From positions 1-64,000 of the forward strand of contig NZ_JAUXNK010000092.1 of assembly GCF_030682845.1 (NCBI RefSeq): 64,000 bases of DNA. Reading direction: 5' to 3'. This DNA comes from Methanolobus sp. (GTDB lineage Archaea > Halobacteriota > Methanosarcinia > Methanosarcinales > Methanosarcinaceae). Shown in pieces: positions 44,571 through 52,637 of the stretch (positions within the stretch are counted from its first letter, which is position 1; each line of letters opens with the position of its first letter). A program made the translations under genes and the position numbers. Under the pieces are notes generated by a model. The model did not search any database and was not told the DNA's origin. It saw only the letters and a list, made by a program, of their open reading frames with translations.

Positions 44571-45340
44571 AACTCATGCAACGCACGAACCTGTCGGCAG
44601 ATGGAATAAACAAAAGTTTTTCCCGCCCAGGCGAGCATGACCCTTTAAAGGTTCTGGAGGATATCCATTTTGAGATCAGGGAAGGTGAGTTCGTCAGTAT
44701 ACTGGGTCCAAGTGGCTGCGGTAAATCCACATTCCTTAATATCCTTGCAGGATTTGAGCCTGCAGACAGTGGTCATGCAGCCTGTTGCGGTGAACACATA
44801 AGAGACCCCTCTCCCGAAAGAGCAGTAGTATTCCAGTCACCTGTACTGTTTCCATGGCTCAATGTTAAGGACAATATCCTTTACGGGCTGAAACTAAGGA
44901 AGGACGTCAGGAACGAAGCAGAAGAGATAGCTTCTGAATATATAAGAGCTGTAGGACTTGACGGTTTTTGGGACTATTACCCTTCCCAGTTATCCGGCGG
45001 CATGCAGCAAAGGACTGCCCTGGCACGTGCGCTTGTATTAAGGCCGAAGGTCCTGCTTATGGATGAGCCCTTCGCAGCATTGGATGCCCAGACACGTTAC
45101 AGCATGCAGCAATTGCTGCTTGGTCTCTGGGAAAATTATAGGCACACCATTGTTTTCATCACACATGATGTGGAAGAGGCTCTGTTACTGTCAGATCGCA
45201 TCTGCATTATGAGTAAAAGGCCAGGCAGGATGATTGAAGAGATAGCTGTGCCTTTTGAGCGTCCCCGTCCACTGTCATTGACCGGCACCCAGGAATTCTC
45301 AATGCTAAAGGGCCATATACTTGGCAGATTAATGGATTAA
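44567..45340 (+). CDS. ABC transporter ATP-binding protein (SsuB/TauB-like)
   Basis: The 257-residue protein has the full ABC signature set: Walker A GPSGCGKST, signature LSGGMQQR, Walker B VLLMDEPFAALD and the switch histidine in ITHDVEEA. It supplies energy to the permease at 43776. The ATG overlaps the permease stop by four bases. It is the last gene of the UroD-led operon and converges on the DUF5714 gene 9 codons away. Confidence 0.92.
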   Translation: MKLMQRTNLSADGINKSFSRPGEHDPLKVLEDIHFEIREGEFVSILGPSGCGKSTFLNILAGFEPADSGHAACCGEHIRDPSPERAVVFQSPVLFPWLNVKDNILYGLKLRKDVRNEAEEIASEYIRAVGLDGFWDYYPSQLSGGMQQRTALARALVLRPKVLLMDEPFAALDAQTRYSMQQLLLGLWENYRHTIVFITHDVEEALLLSDRICIMSKRPGRMIEEIAVPFERPRPLSLTGTQEFSMLKGHILGRLMD

Positions 45341-46093
45341 GTATGGAGTGGTAGTTTTATTGTTATCAGTACCAGATCTATCCTTATATTCACAGTTCTC
45401 ATCGCATTCTTTATTGTATTTTGTGTAATTACATTTCGCAGACAGGTCCAGATTCTCATACCACAGCAGGCCAAATATATCTGACAGATATGCCACTCCT
45501 TTTCTCAGAGAGATACGGGTTGCTTTTTTGCAGCATCTGGCTCCTCCTGCATCTGCAATGCACCTCAGGGCCCCTGATGTAGCCCAGTTTGCATGGGAGC
45601 GTTCAGCAGGTGTGAAGGGCGTAGCTTCCGCCAGTATACAAACAGCGACTCCAACTCCAATTCCTGCGCCGCATGCTCCATAGATACCGCAGTAACCGCC
45701 GGGAACTTTGCTTCCTCTTTTGATTGCTTCTAAAATATCTGCTTCTTTCTTCTTTCCTGTGTAATTCTGGTATGCTGCTATAAGGACAGCGGGCACAAGT
45801 GCATGATGCTCCGGTCCGTGCATGTGCACACTGGGATGTTCCATGATCTTCTCAGCCAGTGTTACAGGGTTCTGCATGTCGGTGCTCAGACAGATATTCT
45901 CAATGATTTTGAGCGCGTCCTGCGAATGACAGGAATTGCAGATATAGTGTCCGTTCTTACATTGGATATAAGCTTCTTCTTCAACACCGCAGTAGTGACA
46001 TTTTGCAACAGTTGCCTGACAGGAGTGAACTATCCTGTTTCCGCATAGCATACAGTTGTTTTTCTCATTACACAACGTATCAATGTTTATCAT
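45329..46093 (-). CDS. DUF5714 / C-GCAxxG-C-C-type cysteine-rich protein (DVU_1555-like)
   Basis: The 254-residue protein opens with a zinc-ribbon-like series of cysteine pairs (CMLCG, HSC, KCHYCG, CKNGHYICNSC) and continues with GGYCGIYGACGAGIG, GGARCC and a final cysteine-rich tail. This is the DUF5714 layout, related to C-GCAxxG-C-C redox proteins. It is convergent with the transport genes and overlaps the end of the ABC ATPase gene by 12 bases. Related proteins co-occur with the Desulfovibrio cluster (DVU_1555-type, from memory), so it belongs to this system in all likelihood. Confidence 0.75.
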   Translation of the reverse strand: MINIDTLCNEKNNCMLCGNRIVHSCQATVAKCHYCGVEEEAYIQCKNGHYICNSCHSQDALKIIENICLSTDMQNPVTLAEKIMEHPSVHMHGPEHHALVPAVLIAAYQNYTGKKKEADILEAIKRGSKVPGGYCGIYGACGAGIGVGVAVCILAEATPFTPAERSHANWATSGALRCIADAGGARCCKKATRISLRKGVAYLSDIFGLLWYENLDLSAKCNYTKYNKECDENCEYKDRSGTDNNKTTTPYLIH

Positions 46094-46139
46094 CTTATAT
46101 CACCTGCTTAACCTCTAACTGTAAACATAAGTTTTCTTC

Positions 46140-46949
46140 TCATAGTGATTCTATTTCCCGCAGCTGGGAGCGGGATATCCTCATCTGCCAGCTTGCCGGG
46201 AGAAGGCTTACCAGAGCCTGCCCGAAACCAAATCCCCTTCCGGGTATCACCACATCCTTACCACACTGCATAGCCCTGTACGTGTCGCGTGCCACGATAG
46301 CGGGTGTTGTAGCCATCCAGGAACTGAATGCCCTGGAGCACTCCATCCTTGCCGATGTCTGGAAACCAGTGCCTTTAACAGCGGTAGGACAAACAGCTAA
46401 TACCCTGACCCTGGAGCCCTGTTCCCGTAATTCGTAGTTAAGGGCCCGGCTGAAGTTGAGTATGAAGCTCTTGCTGGCTCCGTAAGTTGCAAAAGTCGGG
46501 TTTGGCTGGAAGGCCGATATCGAGGACATATTAATGACCTGACCATTGTCCCTTTCTACCATTTCCCGAAGGTAGAGCCTTGTAAGATGATAGAGTGTCC
46601 CGATATGCAGTTGCAGCATGGCCAGCTCCCTTTCAATGTCTATCTCATTGACATGGCCGTAAGTGCCAAAACCGGCGCAGTTGACCAGCACATCCACCGT
46701 GAGATCATGGGACAAGGTGAAGTCATAGACCTCCGTTGCCGCTCCTGGCCGGGACAGGTCCTTTTCCAGCAGGAAGATGCTGGTGAATGGACTGATGGCC
46801 TGCAATATATCCCCGGCATGCTTAAGGTCTTCACCGGGCATCGCGACAATGATCAAACGGTAGCCATCTGCCACGAAAAGCTTGCCAAGCTCCAGTCCTA
46901 TCCCACCGGAACCGCCGGTTATCAGTACTGTCCTTCTGCCATCTTTCAT
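46140..46949 (-). CDS. Short-chain dehydrogenase/reductase
   Basis: The 269-residue protein has the classical SDR motifs: TGGSGGIGLELG (nucleotide binding), NCAGFGTYG, catalytic Ser in NMSSISAFQ and YGASKS with the Tyr-Lys pair. It resembles DltE/KR-type SDRs. It probably uses NADP(H). It ends 46 bases from the DUF5714 gene start, and starts 31 bases after the aldehyde dehydrogenase gene, so an alcohol/aldehyde interconversion pair is plausible. Confidence 0.85.
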   Translation of the reverse strand: MKDGRRTVLITGGSGGIGLELGKLFVADGYRLIIVAMPGEDLKHAGDILQAISPFTSIFLLEKDLSRPGAATEVYDFTLSHDLTVDVLVNCAGFGTYGHVNEIDIERELAMLQLHIGTLYHLTRLYLREMVERDNGQVINMSSISAFQPNPTFATYGASKSFILNFSRALNYELREQGSRVRVLAVCPTAVKGTGFQTSARMECSRAFSSWMATTPAIVARDTYRAMQCGKDVVIPGRGFGFGQALVSLLPASWQMRISRSQLREIESL

Positions 46950-46980
46950 AGTTTCCCTTCATCTTTCTGCCCAGGCATGT

Positions 46981-48390
46981 TCACATCCACCTGTACAGTG
47001 TTTTAATAAGCTTTCTGACACGATCATTATATGGCGGGTGTATCATGCTCAATGACCCCCACCTGCGGTGTATTACGCTGCGTTCGTTAGAGAAGCCTGT
47101 AAAGCAGTGAAAACCCAATGACCTGCCAATCCCGCTACTGTTTATTCCTCCGAATGGCAGGGAAGGATTGCTGTAACCCAGCATATAATCGTTAATCACC
47201 GTCCCTCCCGCAGATACGCTTCCCATGAAGTACTCGATGTTGCTCTTGTTCCGGCTGGCTATATACAGAGTAAGGGGTCTTGGGAGACGGTTTATTATAT
47301 TCCTTACTTCTGTCCTGTCGCTGTATGTCAGCACCGGCAGCAGGGGACCGAATATTTCTTCCTGCATGATGTCCATGTCCTCAGTGATCCCATCAAGCAA
47401 GGTAGGAGAAATGAAGCGATCCGACTCATCGAACTCACCACCAGCCAGAACACCTGCACCTTTGCTCAGTGCATCTTCATAAAGGGACTTCAGTCGCATG
47501 AAATGCGCATCACTGACAATACGACAGTAGTCCGGGGATTGCTTTATTCCCCTGCCATCCGGGTCATATAATTGCTGCAGTGCAGTTCTGAATTCCCGGA
47601 TAAAGGGCTCTCTTATTGATTCGTGGAGAAATATGTAATCCGGAGTGATGCATGTCTGTCCGTTGTTGACAGACTTGGCCCAGGCAGCACGCCGGGCTAT
47701 CCGGCTGATGTCTGCCGTTTCATCTATAATGGCTGGCGATTTTCCTCCAAGCTCCAGGGTAACGCTGCAGAGATGCCTGGCAGCCTCGGTCATGACTATC
47801 TTACCAACTTTCGGGCTGCCTGTGAAAAAGATATGATTGAATGGTTGGTCAAGCAATGAACTGGCAACCGATGCGTCGCCTTCAAAGACGGCAACTTCAC
47901 TCTCTTCAAAAAGCTCATCTATCATGTGCTTAATGAACGATGAAGTGTGAGCCGAAATTTCGCTGGGTTTGAGCATAACCGCATTACCGGCAGCTATAGC
48001 GTAGACCAGCGGCACCAGTGACAGGTTAAGGGGAAAATTCCAGGGAGATATAATTAGCACCACGCCTCTGGGTTCGTACCGGATGTGAGAGCGGGTTCCG
48101 ATAAGTGGCAGAGGTGTGGGTACCGCCTGTGGCTTCATCCAGCGTTGGAGATGCTTTTTCACATGGGATATCTGAGCCTGCACAACACCTACTTCTGTAG
48201 CAATTACCTCCACTTCCGGCTTGCGAAAGTCCTTATGCATGGCCTGGCAGAGTTCAGAAAGGTGCTTTTCATCACGGAGATAGTTGTCAATACGCACCAA
48301 CCGCTCTATCCTCTCAGAGGCTTCCAGGCGGGCCAGTTGTGGCCACTTTGCCTGCTGCAAATTGAATACGCGTCTGATTTCCTCATACAT
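46981..48390 (-). CDS. Aldehyde dehydrogenase family protein
   Basis: The 469-residue protein has IISPWNFPLNLS, TGSPKVGKIVM, the active-site glutamate in LELGGKSPA and the catalytic cysteine in VNNGQTCITPDY. GGINSSGIGRSLG and a hydrophobic/basic C-terminus follow, as in class 3 or coniferyl-type aldehyde dehydrogenases. It would oxidise an aldehyde with NAD(P). It is probably co-transcribed with the SDR gene. The combination is uncommon in methanogens and may have been acquired from bacteria. Confidence 0.88.
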   Translation of the reverse strand: MYEEIRRVFNLQQAKWPQLARLEASERIERLVRIDNYLRDEKHLSELCQAMHKDFRKPEVEVIATEVGVVQAQISHVKKHLQRWMKPQAVPTPLPLIGTRSHIRYEPRGVVLIISPWNFPLNLSLVPLVYAIAAGNAVMLKPSEISAHTSSFIKHMIDELFEESEVAVFEGDASVASSLLDQPFNHIFFTGSPKVGKIVMTEAARHLCSVTLELGGKSPAIIDETADISRIARRAAWAKSVNNGQTCITPDYIFLHESIREPFIREFRTALQQLYDPDGRGIKQSPDYCRIVSDAHFMRLKSLYEDALSKGAGVLAGGEFDESDRFISPTLLDGITEDMDIMQEEIFGPLLPVLTYSDRTEVRNIINRLPRPLTLYIASRNKSNIEYFMGSVSAGGTVINDYMLGYSNPSLPFGGINSSGIGRSLGFHCFTGFSNERSVIHRRWGSLSMIHPPYNDRVRKLIKTLYRWM

Positions 48391-48432
48391 GACATTTCAT
48401 CTTCATGCGTACTTATTTACATATCCCTTTAC

Positions 48433-49284
48433 TCAGACAGCAACTATCCCAAGTAGCAGCAATATATAGAATGATGTAATAGAAACAGCAGCTATCGGCT
48501 CTACCTTGCCCCATTTTTTCTTACCTTTTACCACATCACTTAGCGTGATGCATATCCAGAGAAGGAACACGTATCCTGCCATCAGGGAGAAAATCGAGAA
48601 AGTAGGGTGCGTCCATGTTCCCAGCATCTCTCCTGTGAACTCGGTAAGGACAGTGAAAAATCCCGTAAAATATGCAAGTCTCAGACCATCAAGGCTATTG
48701 AATAGCATGAGTGCAAGGGAGAATTTCAAAAGTATTGCCATCGGTTGCAGGGAGAGATCGAAAATGGTGTAATCGGCCACAAGCATTAAAGCCACACTTG
48801 CGACTATGAAATAGTTCACCCTGTGGAACCACTGTTTTTGCGAATATCTTTCCTGGAATATCTTCCAGAGATTATAGGATGACCAGAATATAGCACCATA
48901 GCCTGGAATCAGCCATATGGGAGCGCCACCTATAGCTCCGCCAAGATATGTGAAATATCCATGCTGGACGCCCAGAAGCTCATGCACATATCCAAAGACA
49001 GACGCTATCACCAGGAGCATCCTGCCTTTAAGCATACTGTTATTCCAGAAAAGCAGCCACAAGACCCAAAGTATTATGGCTGGTATGACCTCGTTCTGCG
49101 TATGCCTGTAGAACACAAGGATACCAAGTATGACCGTGAGCATGAATATGGCAAAGTACCATACATTACTGAAAAGGATCTGACTTTTCTTTTCTATTGA
49201 TCTGTGTAATGATTGAAAAGAAGGTACATTTAGATCAACTGTATTTTTTTCCCATGGAAGGTATCTAATCAATTTTGATAACAT
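48433..49284 (-). CDS. Integral membrane protein of unknown function
   Basis: The 283-residue protein has about seven or eight hydrophobic segments, with an HGYFTYLGG block in the middle of the protein and a lysine-rich loop near the C-terminus (KGKKKWGK). I do not recognise the family. It lies upstream of the aldehyde dehydrogenase gene in the same direction, with a gap of 42 bases, so it may be part of that unit. Confidence 0.6.
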   Translation of the reverse strand: MLSKLIRYLPWEKNTVDLNVPSFQSLHRSIEKKSQILFSNVWYFAIFMLTVILGILVFYRHTQNEVIPAIILWVLWLLFWNNSMLKGRMLLVIASVFGYVHELLGVQHGYFTYLGGAIGGAPIWLIPGYGAIFWSSYNLWKIFQERYSQKQWFHRVNYFIVASVALMLVADYTIFDLSLQPMAILLKFSLALMLFNSLDGLRLAYFTGFFTVLTEFTGEMLGTWTHPTFSIFSLMAGYVFLLWICITLSDVVKGKKKWGKVEPIAAVSITSFYILLLLGIVAV

Positions 49285-49383
49285 TCAGATCACACTTTTA
49301 TATTTTATTTACATCTGTTATATTTAGGGGTAAAAAACTTTCATTTGATATATTGGGAAGGCCGTCTGCTGTTATGGGAAATG

Positions 49384-49405
49384 GGCCAGTGTTATTCCAC
49401 TGGCC
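49384..49405. other. Perfect 8-bp hairpin in the intergenic region
   Basis: GGCCAGTG (49384-49391), loop TTATTC, CACTGGCC (49398-49405). It lies between the membrane-protein gene and the end of the MtaA-type gene. It may be a second terminator or a leader structure of the membrane-protein gene; no T run follows it on either strand. Confidence 0.4.
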
Positions 49406-49493
49406 TGGGATGGATGGAGGTAGATAGGCTGGTGAAGACCCGAATGCATTTTTTGATTGCAAGTCTAGCTCCCCCAGACTACAAAAATAATGT

Positions 49494-49537
49494 CTCCGGG
49501 CTGTTGGTGACCAAGAACATGAAAGAAGGGCCCGGAG
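49494..49537 (-). terminator. Hairpin after the MtaA-type gene
   Basis: On the minus strand, CTCCGGGC and GCCCGGAG (49530-49537 and 49494-49501 in plus coordinates) form eight perfect pairs around a loop of 28 bases. A T-rich stretch (ATTATTTTTG) follows on the minus strand. It begins 15 bases after the stop codon, consistent with termination of the corrinoid/MtaA operon. Confidence 0.5.
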
Positions 49538-49551
49538 CATTATCTTTGATC

Positions 49552-50571
49552 TTAATATTTACGGTTCTTTGCGGATTCGACCATTGCCTGAAGGTTGGCG
49601 CTGGGTGTCTTGCTGACGATTCCGCAACCCGGAGCAAGGAGATCGACACCTGCATCGATAGCTTTCTGTGAAACTCCCCTGATTGTATCCGGGGTGCCTT
49701 TCCAGAGAACTGCTACCGGGTCAAGGTTTCCAATGATCATTGCCTTGTTAACCTTGCTCTTTGCGGTTGCAATGTCCACGCTCTGGTCAACGCTGATGGC
49801 GTCCACACCGGAAGACTCCATAAGCTCCAGGCTCATTGTTGTGTCACCGCAGATGTGTATCACTACCGGTACGTTCATCTCATGCATTGCATCGACGATT
49901 TTCCTGTGTGCAGGTACTACGTATTTCTCGTAATATGCATCGCCAATGAGCATTGCACTTGCTGTTGGGTCGATGATGACCATTGTATCCGCACCGTTCT
50001 CAGCCATTTTCTTTGCGTATGCAATGTTGAACTCTGTTGCAAGATCCATCAGTGCTGTTGCGAACTCCTCATCTGTCATTATTGCCATGAACCAGTCATC
50101 GCCGTTCATGTGCTGTGCAAGGGAGAATGGACCAAGCATGCTTGCCATGATAGGGAGTTCCTTGCCATACTTGTCTGCAAGGATCTTTATCGCTTTGCAG
50201 ATAGTAGCTACTCTGCCCTGAGTTATGTCAAAGTTCTTCAGTCTCTCGACATCAGACATATCTTTTACACAGTGGCTGCTTACAGATGGCTGCTGTTCTT
50301 TTGTGCCTGCCTTGATGTCACAGCCGAAGAACTCAGCTTCTGCGCTGATGTCGAACGGGACACGCACAGCTTCAAAGCCCACGACGGTGTGGCCTGCTTC
50401 TGCGAGCTTTGCCATGGTTTCTGCATTATCGTTTGCTTCCGGCCAGAATGCGCCAGCTGCTTCCATCTGTTCTACCGTGCCTGTCTGCGTGAATGAGACA
50501 GCAGGCATCCTGTCAACAGGTTTTCCTGTCAGAGCACGTGCCAATCTCTCTTTAGGGGTGTATGTTACCAT
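49552..50571 (-). CDS. Methylcobamide:CoM methyltransferase (MtaA/MtbA/MtsA-like)
   Basis: The 339-residue protein is an MtaA/CmuA-family methyltransferase: [20 protein letters not shown] at the start, [19 protein letters not shown] (zinc ligands His and Cys) and LAPGCGI (third ligand Cys). It moves a methyl group from a corrinoid protein to coenzyme M, giving methyl-CoM for methanogenesis. It lies downstream of the corrinoid protein gene (50844-51509) and no MtmB/MtbB/MttB/MtaB gene is next to it, so the pair resembles the two-component MtsA/MtsB methylsulfide system. Confidence 0.88.
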   Translation of the reverse strand: MVTYTPKERLARALTGKPVDRMPAVSFTQTGTVEQMEAAGAFWPEANDNAETMAKLAEAGHTVVGFEAVRVPFDISAEAEFFGCDIKAGTKEQQPSVSSHCVKDMSDVERLKNFDITQGRVATICKAIKILADKYGKELPIMASMLGPFSLAQHMNGDDWFMAIMTDEEFATALMDLATEFNIAYAKKMAENGADTMVIIDPTASAMLIGDAYYEKYVVPAHRKIVDAMHEMNVPVVIHICGDTTMSLELMESSGVDAISVDQSVDIATAKSKVNKAMIIGNLDPVAVLWKGTPDTIRGVSQKAIDAGVDLLAPGCGIVSKTPSANLQAMVESAKNRKY

Positions 50572-50843
50572 TTAACTGAACTCCTGTGATAATTGCATAA
50601 TGTTAGTATTGCCTGCTGCAAAGCAAGCTATGAGTGGTATAGATTTGTTAAGTGTATCTCGCAGGAATGTGACAGCGCCTGCAGCAGCTCCACCTATTTC
50701 TGCAAAATACCTTTTTTGGGAGAGTAAAGCATCTTTCTTACTGCAGATAAGCATTAGTAGATGTTACTCTCGCCTTTGACCCATGTAAGAAAATAGAGAT
50801 TTATGCAGTAGTGAGCTACATACATAAATTCCAGTTTGTTTAC
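50572..50843. other. Gap between the corrinoid and MtaA-type genes
   Basis: This 272-base gap holds no gene; the minus-strand frame 50572-50754 has no binding site or similarity. It may be an untranslated linker in the same message, or hold an internal promoter. No strong hairpin was seen. Confidence 0.4.
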
Positions 50844-51509
50844 TCAGTTCCACCTGTTGTCAGGAAGCTCTTTTACGACTTCCTTTGCCCACTTTGCAGC
50901 TTCCATTGCATCCGGCTTGGATGTGTCTGCTCCGATCTCAGCTGCATAGTCAGGGGTTATAGGGGCTCCACCGACAATGATCTTTACCTTGTCCCTGATT
51001 CCTTTCTCTGTGAAGCTCTTTACGATCTTCTCCATGTTGTCCATTGTGGAGGTCATAAGTGTGCTTACAGATATGACATCTGCTTTGTGTTCGATAGCAG
51101 CTTCCGTGAACTTGCCTATTGGTACGTCCTTGCCCAGGTCAATAGCCTCAAAGCCCATTGCACTCATCATGGTCTTGACAAGGTTCTTACCAATGTCGTG
51201 AACGTCTCCTTCTGCAGAGCCGATGACAAGAACTGCTCTTTTGGCACCGCCTTCTAATTTCATGTGAGGGGTAAGTACATCCATGCCACCATACATTGCA
51301 TTGGAAGCCATTAGGAGGTGGGGCATAAATGCCTGTTTACAGTCATACTTCTCACCCATAATTTCCATGCCCCTTGCAAGACCCTCGATGACCGCCTTAT
51401 AAGGTTCAATTCCAGCTGCAAGTGCCTGGTTTGCCAGTTCAACAGCCTGGTCTTTCTTCCCATTTACTACCGCATTCGTTAATCCGTTTATTATTTCGCT
51501 TTCTTCCAT
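50844..51509 (-). CDS. Corrinoid protein (MtbC/MtsB-like)
   Basis: The 221-residue protein has the helical N-terminal cap (NAVVNGKKDQAVELANQAL) and a B12-binding Rossmann domain with GDVHDIGKNLV (the D-x-H-x2-G cobalt-ligand histidine), VSTLMTSTM and VGGAPI. It carries the methyl group for the methyltransferase at 49552. ATG 51509 has GGAGGCG upstream; the frame to 51605 is not translated. It is the first gene of the unit driven by promoter site D. The protein shares its family with the N-terminal part of the gene at 63209. Confidence 0.9.
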   Translation of the reverse strand: MEESEIINGLTNAVVNGKKDQAVELANQALAAGIEPYKAVIEGLARGMEIMGEKYDCKQAFMPHLLMASNAMYGGMDVLTPHMKLEGGAKRAVLVIGSAEGDVHDIGKNLVKTMMSAMGFEAIDLGKDVPIGKFTEAAIEHKADVISVSTLMTSTMDNMEKIVKSFTEKGIRDKVKIIVGGAPITPDYAAEIGADTSKPDAMEAAKWAKEVVKELPDNRWN

Positions 51510-51672
51510 AGAAACGCCTCCAAATGTTTTATTGCTAATGCCGGTCAGTAACGCGGAGCATGTTGACTTTCTCCACCTTTTCCGCTTTTGACCATGATCT
51601 GACAATCATATTTTGCTTTAGGCCAATAAGATGACAAATCACTTATCGACAATTACGGTATTCAGGTATACG

Positions 51673-51720
51673 TATATATAATAACTCATGGTAATCAACC
51701 AATAGCGTGATTATTATCAA
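51673..51720 (-). promoter_or_regulatory. Tripartite methyltransferase promoter, site D
   Basis: On the minus strand: TTGATAATA starts at 51720, ATTACC at 51695, AGTTAT at 51686 and TATATA at 51678. Offsets are 0, 25, 34 and 42, as in the other four copies. The predicted leader before ATG 51509 is about 140 bases. Confidence 0.75.
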
Positions 51721-51898
51721 TCATCTGTTCCAGGTCTAAATTATAGATTTTACTGCGTGCATATTCTGAATCCATGACACATCGGAAAATCCCGGCAGGG
51801 CTAAAAACAAGGCTATTGATTATATCAAAAGCATGAATATAACTGGAATGAAATGTGAACTACTTTTTAAAAAAAGACAATGAAAAGGAGTTCACTGA

Positions 51899-52636
51899 AT
51901 GTCAAATGGAAATGGAACATCCCCGGAAGTGTATACCAATTCACTAGGCATGGAGTTTGTTTTGATCCCCGCAGGTGAGTTCTGTATGGGTTCACTGTCA
52001 GATGAGAAAAACTGGTACAGGAACGAACGCCCCTTGCATAAAGTAAGCATAATGGATGACTTTTTCCTGGGAAGATATGAAGTGACACAGCAACAATGGA
52101 CTGACATCATGGGTATTAATCCTTCCAGGGCTTCTGGAGATGACAGGCCTGTCGACAAGATATCGTGGAACGAAGCACAGGAGTTTATCAGGAGGCTTAA
52201 TGAAAAAGAAGTCACAGATAAATACCGCCTTCCAACAGAAGCTGAATGGGAGTACGCATGCAGAGCCGGTACGACCAGCAGATACTCATTTGGAGATGAC
52301 GAAGTACAACTCAGTGATTACGGCTGGTATGGCGAAAATGAAAGCACCGGGACTTTTCCTGTGGGACAGAAGAAACCAAACCCATGGGGGCTGTACGACA
52401 TGCATGGCAACCTGTGGGAATGGGTCCGGGACAGGTATCACGAGAGTTACGAAGGCGCTCCCGCAGACGGCAGTGCGTGGGAAGAGACTGCCGACAATGC
52501 AAAGGTCCTGTATGTCCTGCGCGGTGGCAGCTGGATAACCTCTGCAGTGGGCTGTCGTTCAGCAAGCCGCTATTATTATTCCCCGGACGGCCGTCGCAGC
52601 CGAAGGATTGGAGTACGTATCGTAAAGGAAGTATAA
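51899..52636 (+). CDS. Formylglycine-generating-enzyme (SUMF1)-like protein
   Basis: The 245-residue protein has the FGE-sulfatase fold: FVLIPAGEFCMGS at the start, YEVTQQQWTDIMG, YRLPTEAEWEYACRAG, NPWGLYDMHGNLWEW and VLRGGSW...RSASR. The two C-terminal cysteines that bind copper in true FGE are not evident (one Cys in the GCRSASR segment). It is probably a non-catalytic or other modifying member. It is divergent from the corrinoid gene, with the shared region containing promoter site D. Confidence 0.85.
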   Translation: MSNGNGTSPEVYTNSLGMEFVLIPAGEFCMGSLSDEKNWYRNERPLHKVSIMDDFFLGRYEVTQQQWTDIMGINPSRASGDDRPVDKISWNEAQEFIRRLNEKEVTDKYRLPTEAEWEYACRAGTTSRYSFGDDEVQLSDYGWYGENESTGTFPVGQKKPNPWGLYDMHGNLWEWVRDRYHESYEGAPADGSAWEETADNAKVLYVLRGGSWITSAVGCRSASRYYYSPDGRRSRRIGVRIVKEV

Positions 52637-52637
52637 A

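Noticed and set aside
49298-49540. An 80-residue minus-strand frame beyond the MtaA-type gene
   Set aside because: It spans the hairpins that follow the MtaA-type gene and has no start signal or recognisable protein pattern.
50572-50754. A 60-residue frame between the corrinoid and MtaA-type genes
   Set aside because: It has no ribosome binding site, and the residue pattern is not protein-like; it fits an untranslated spacer.
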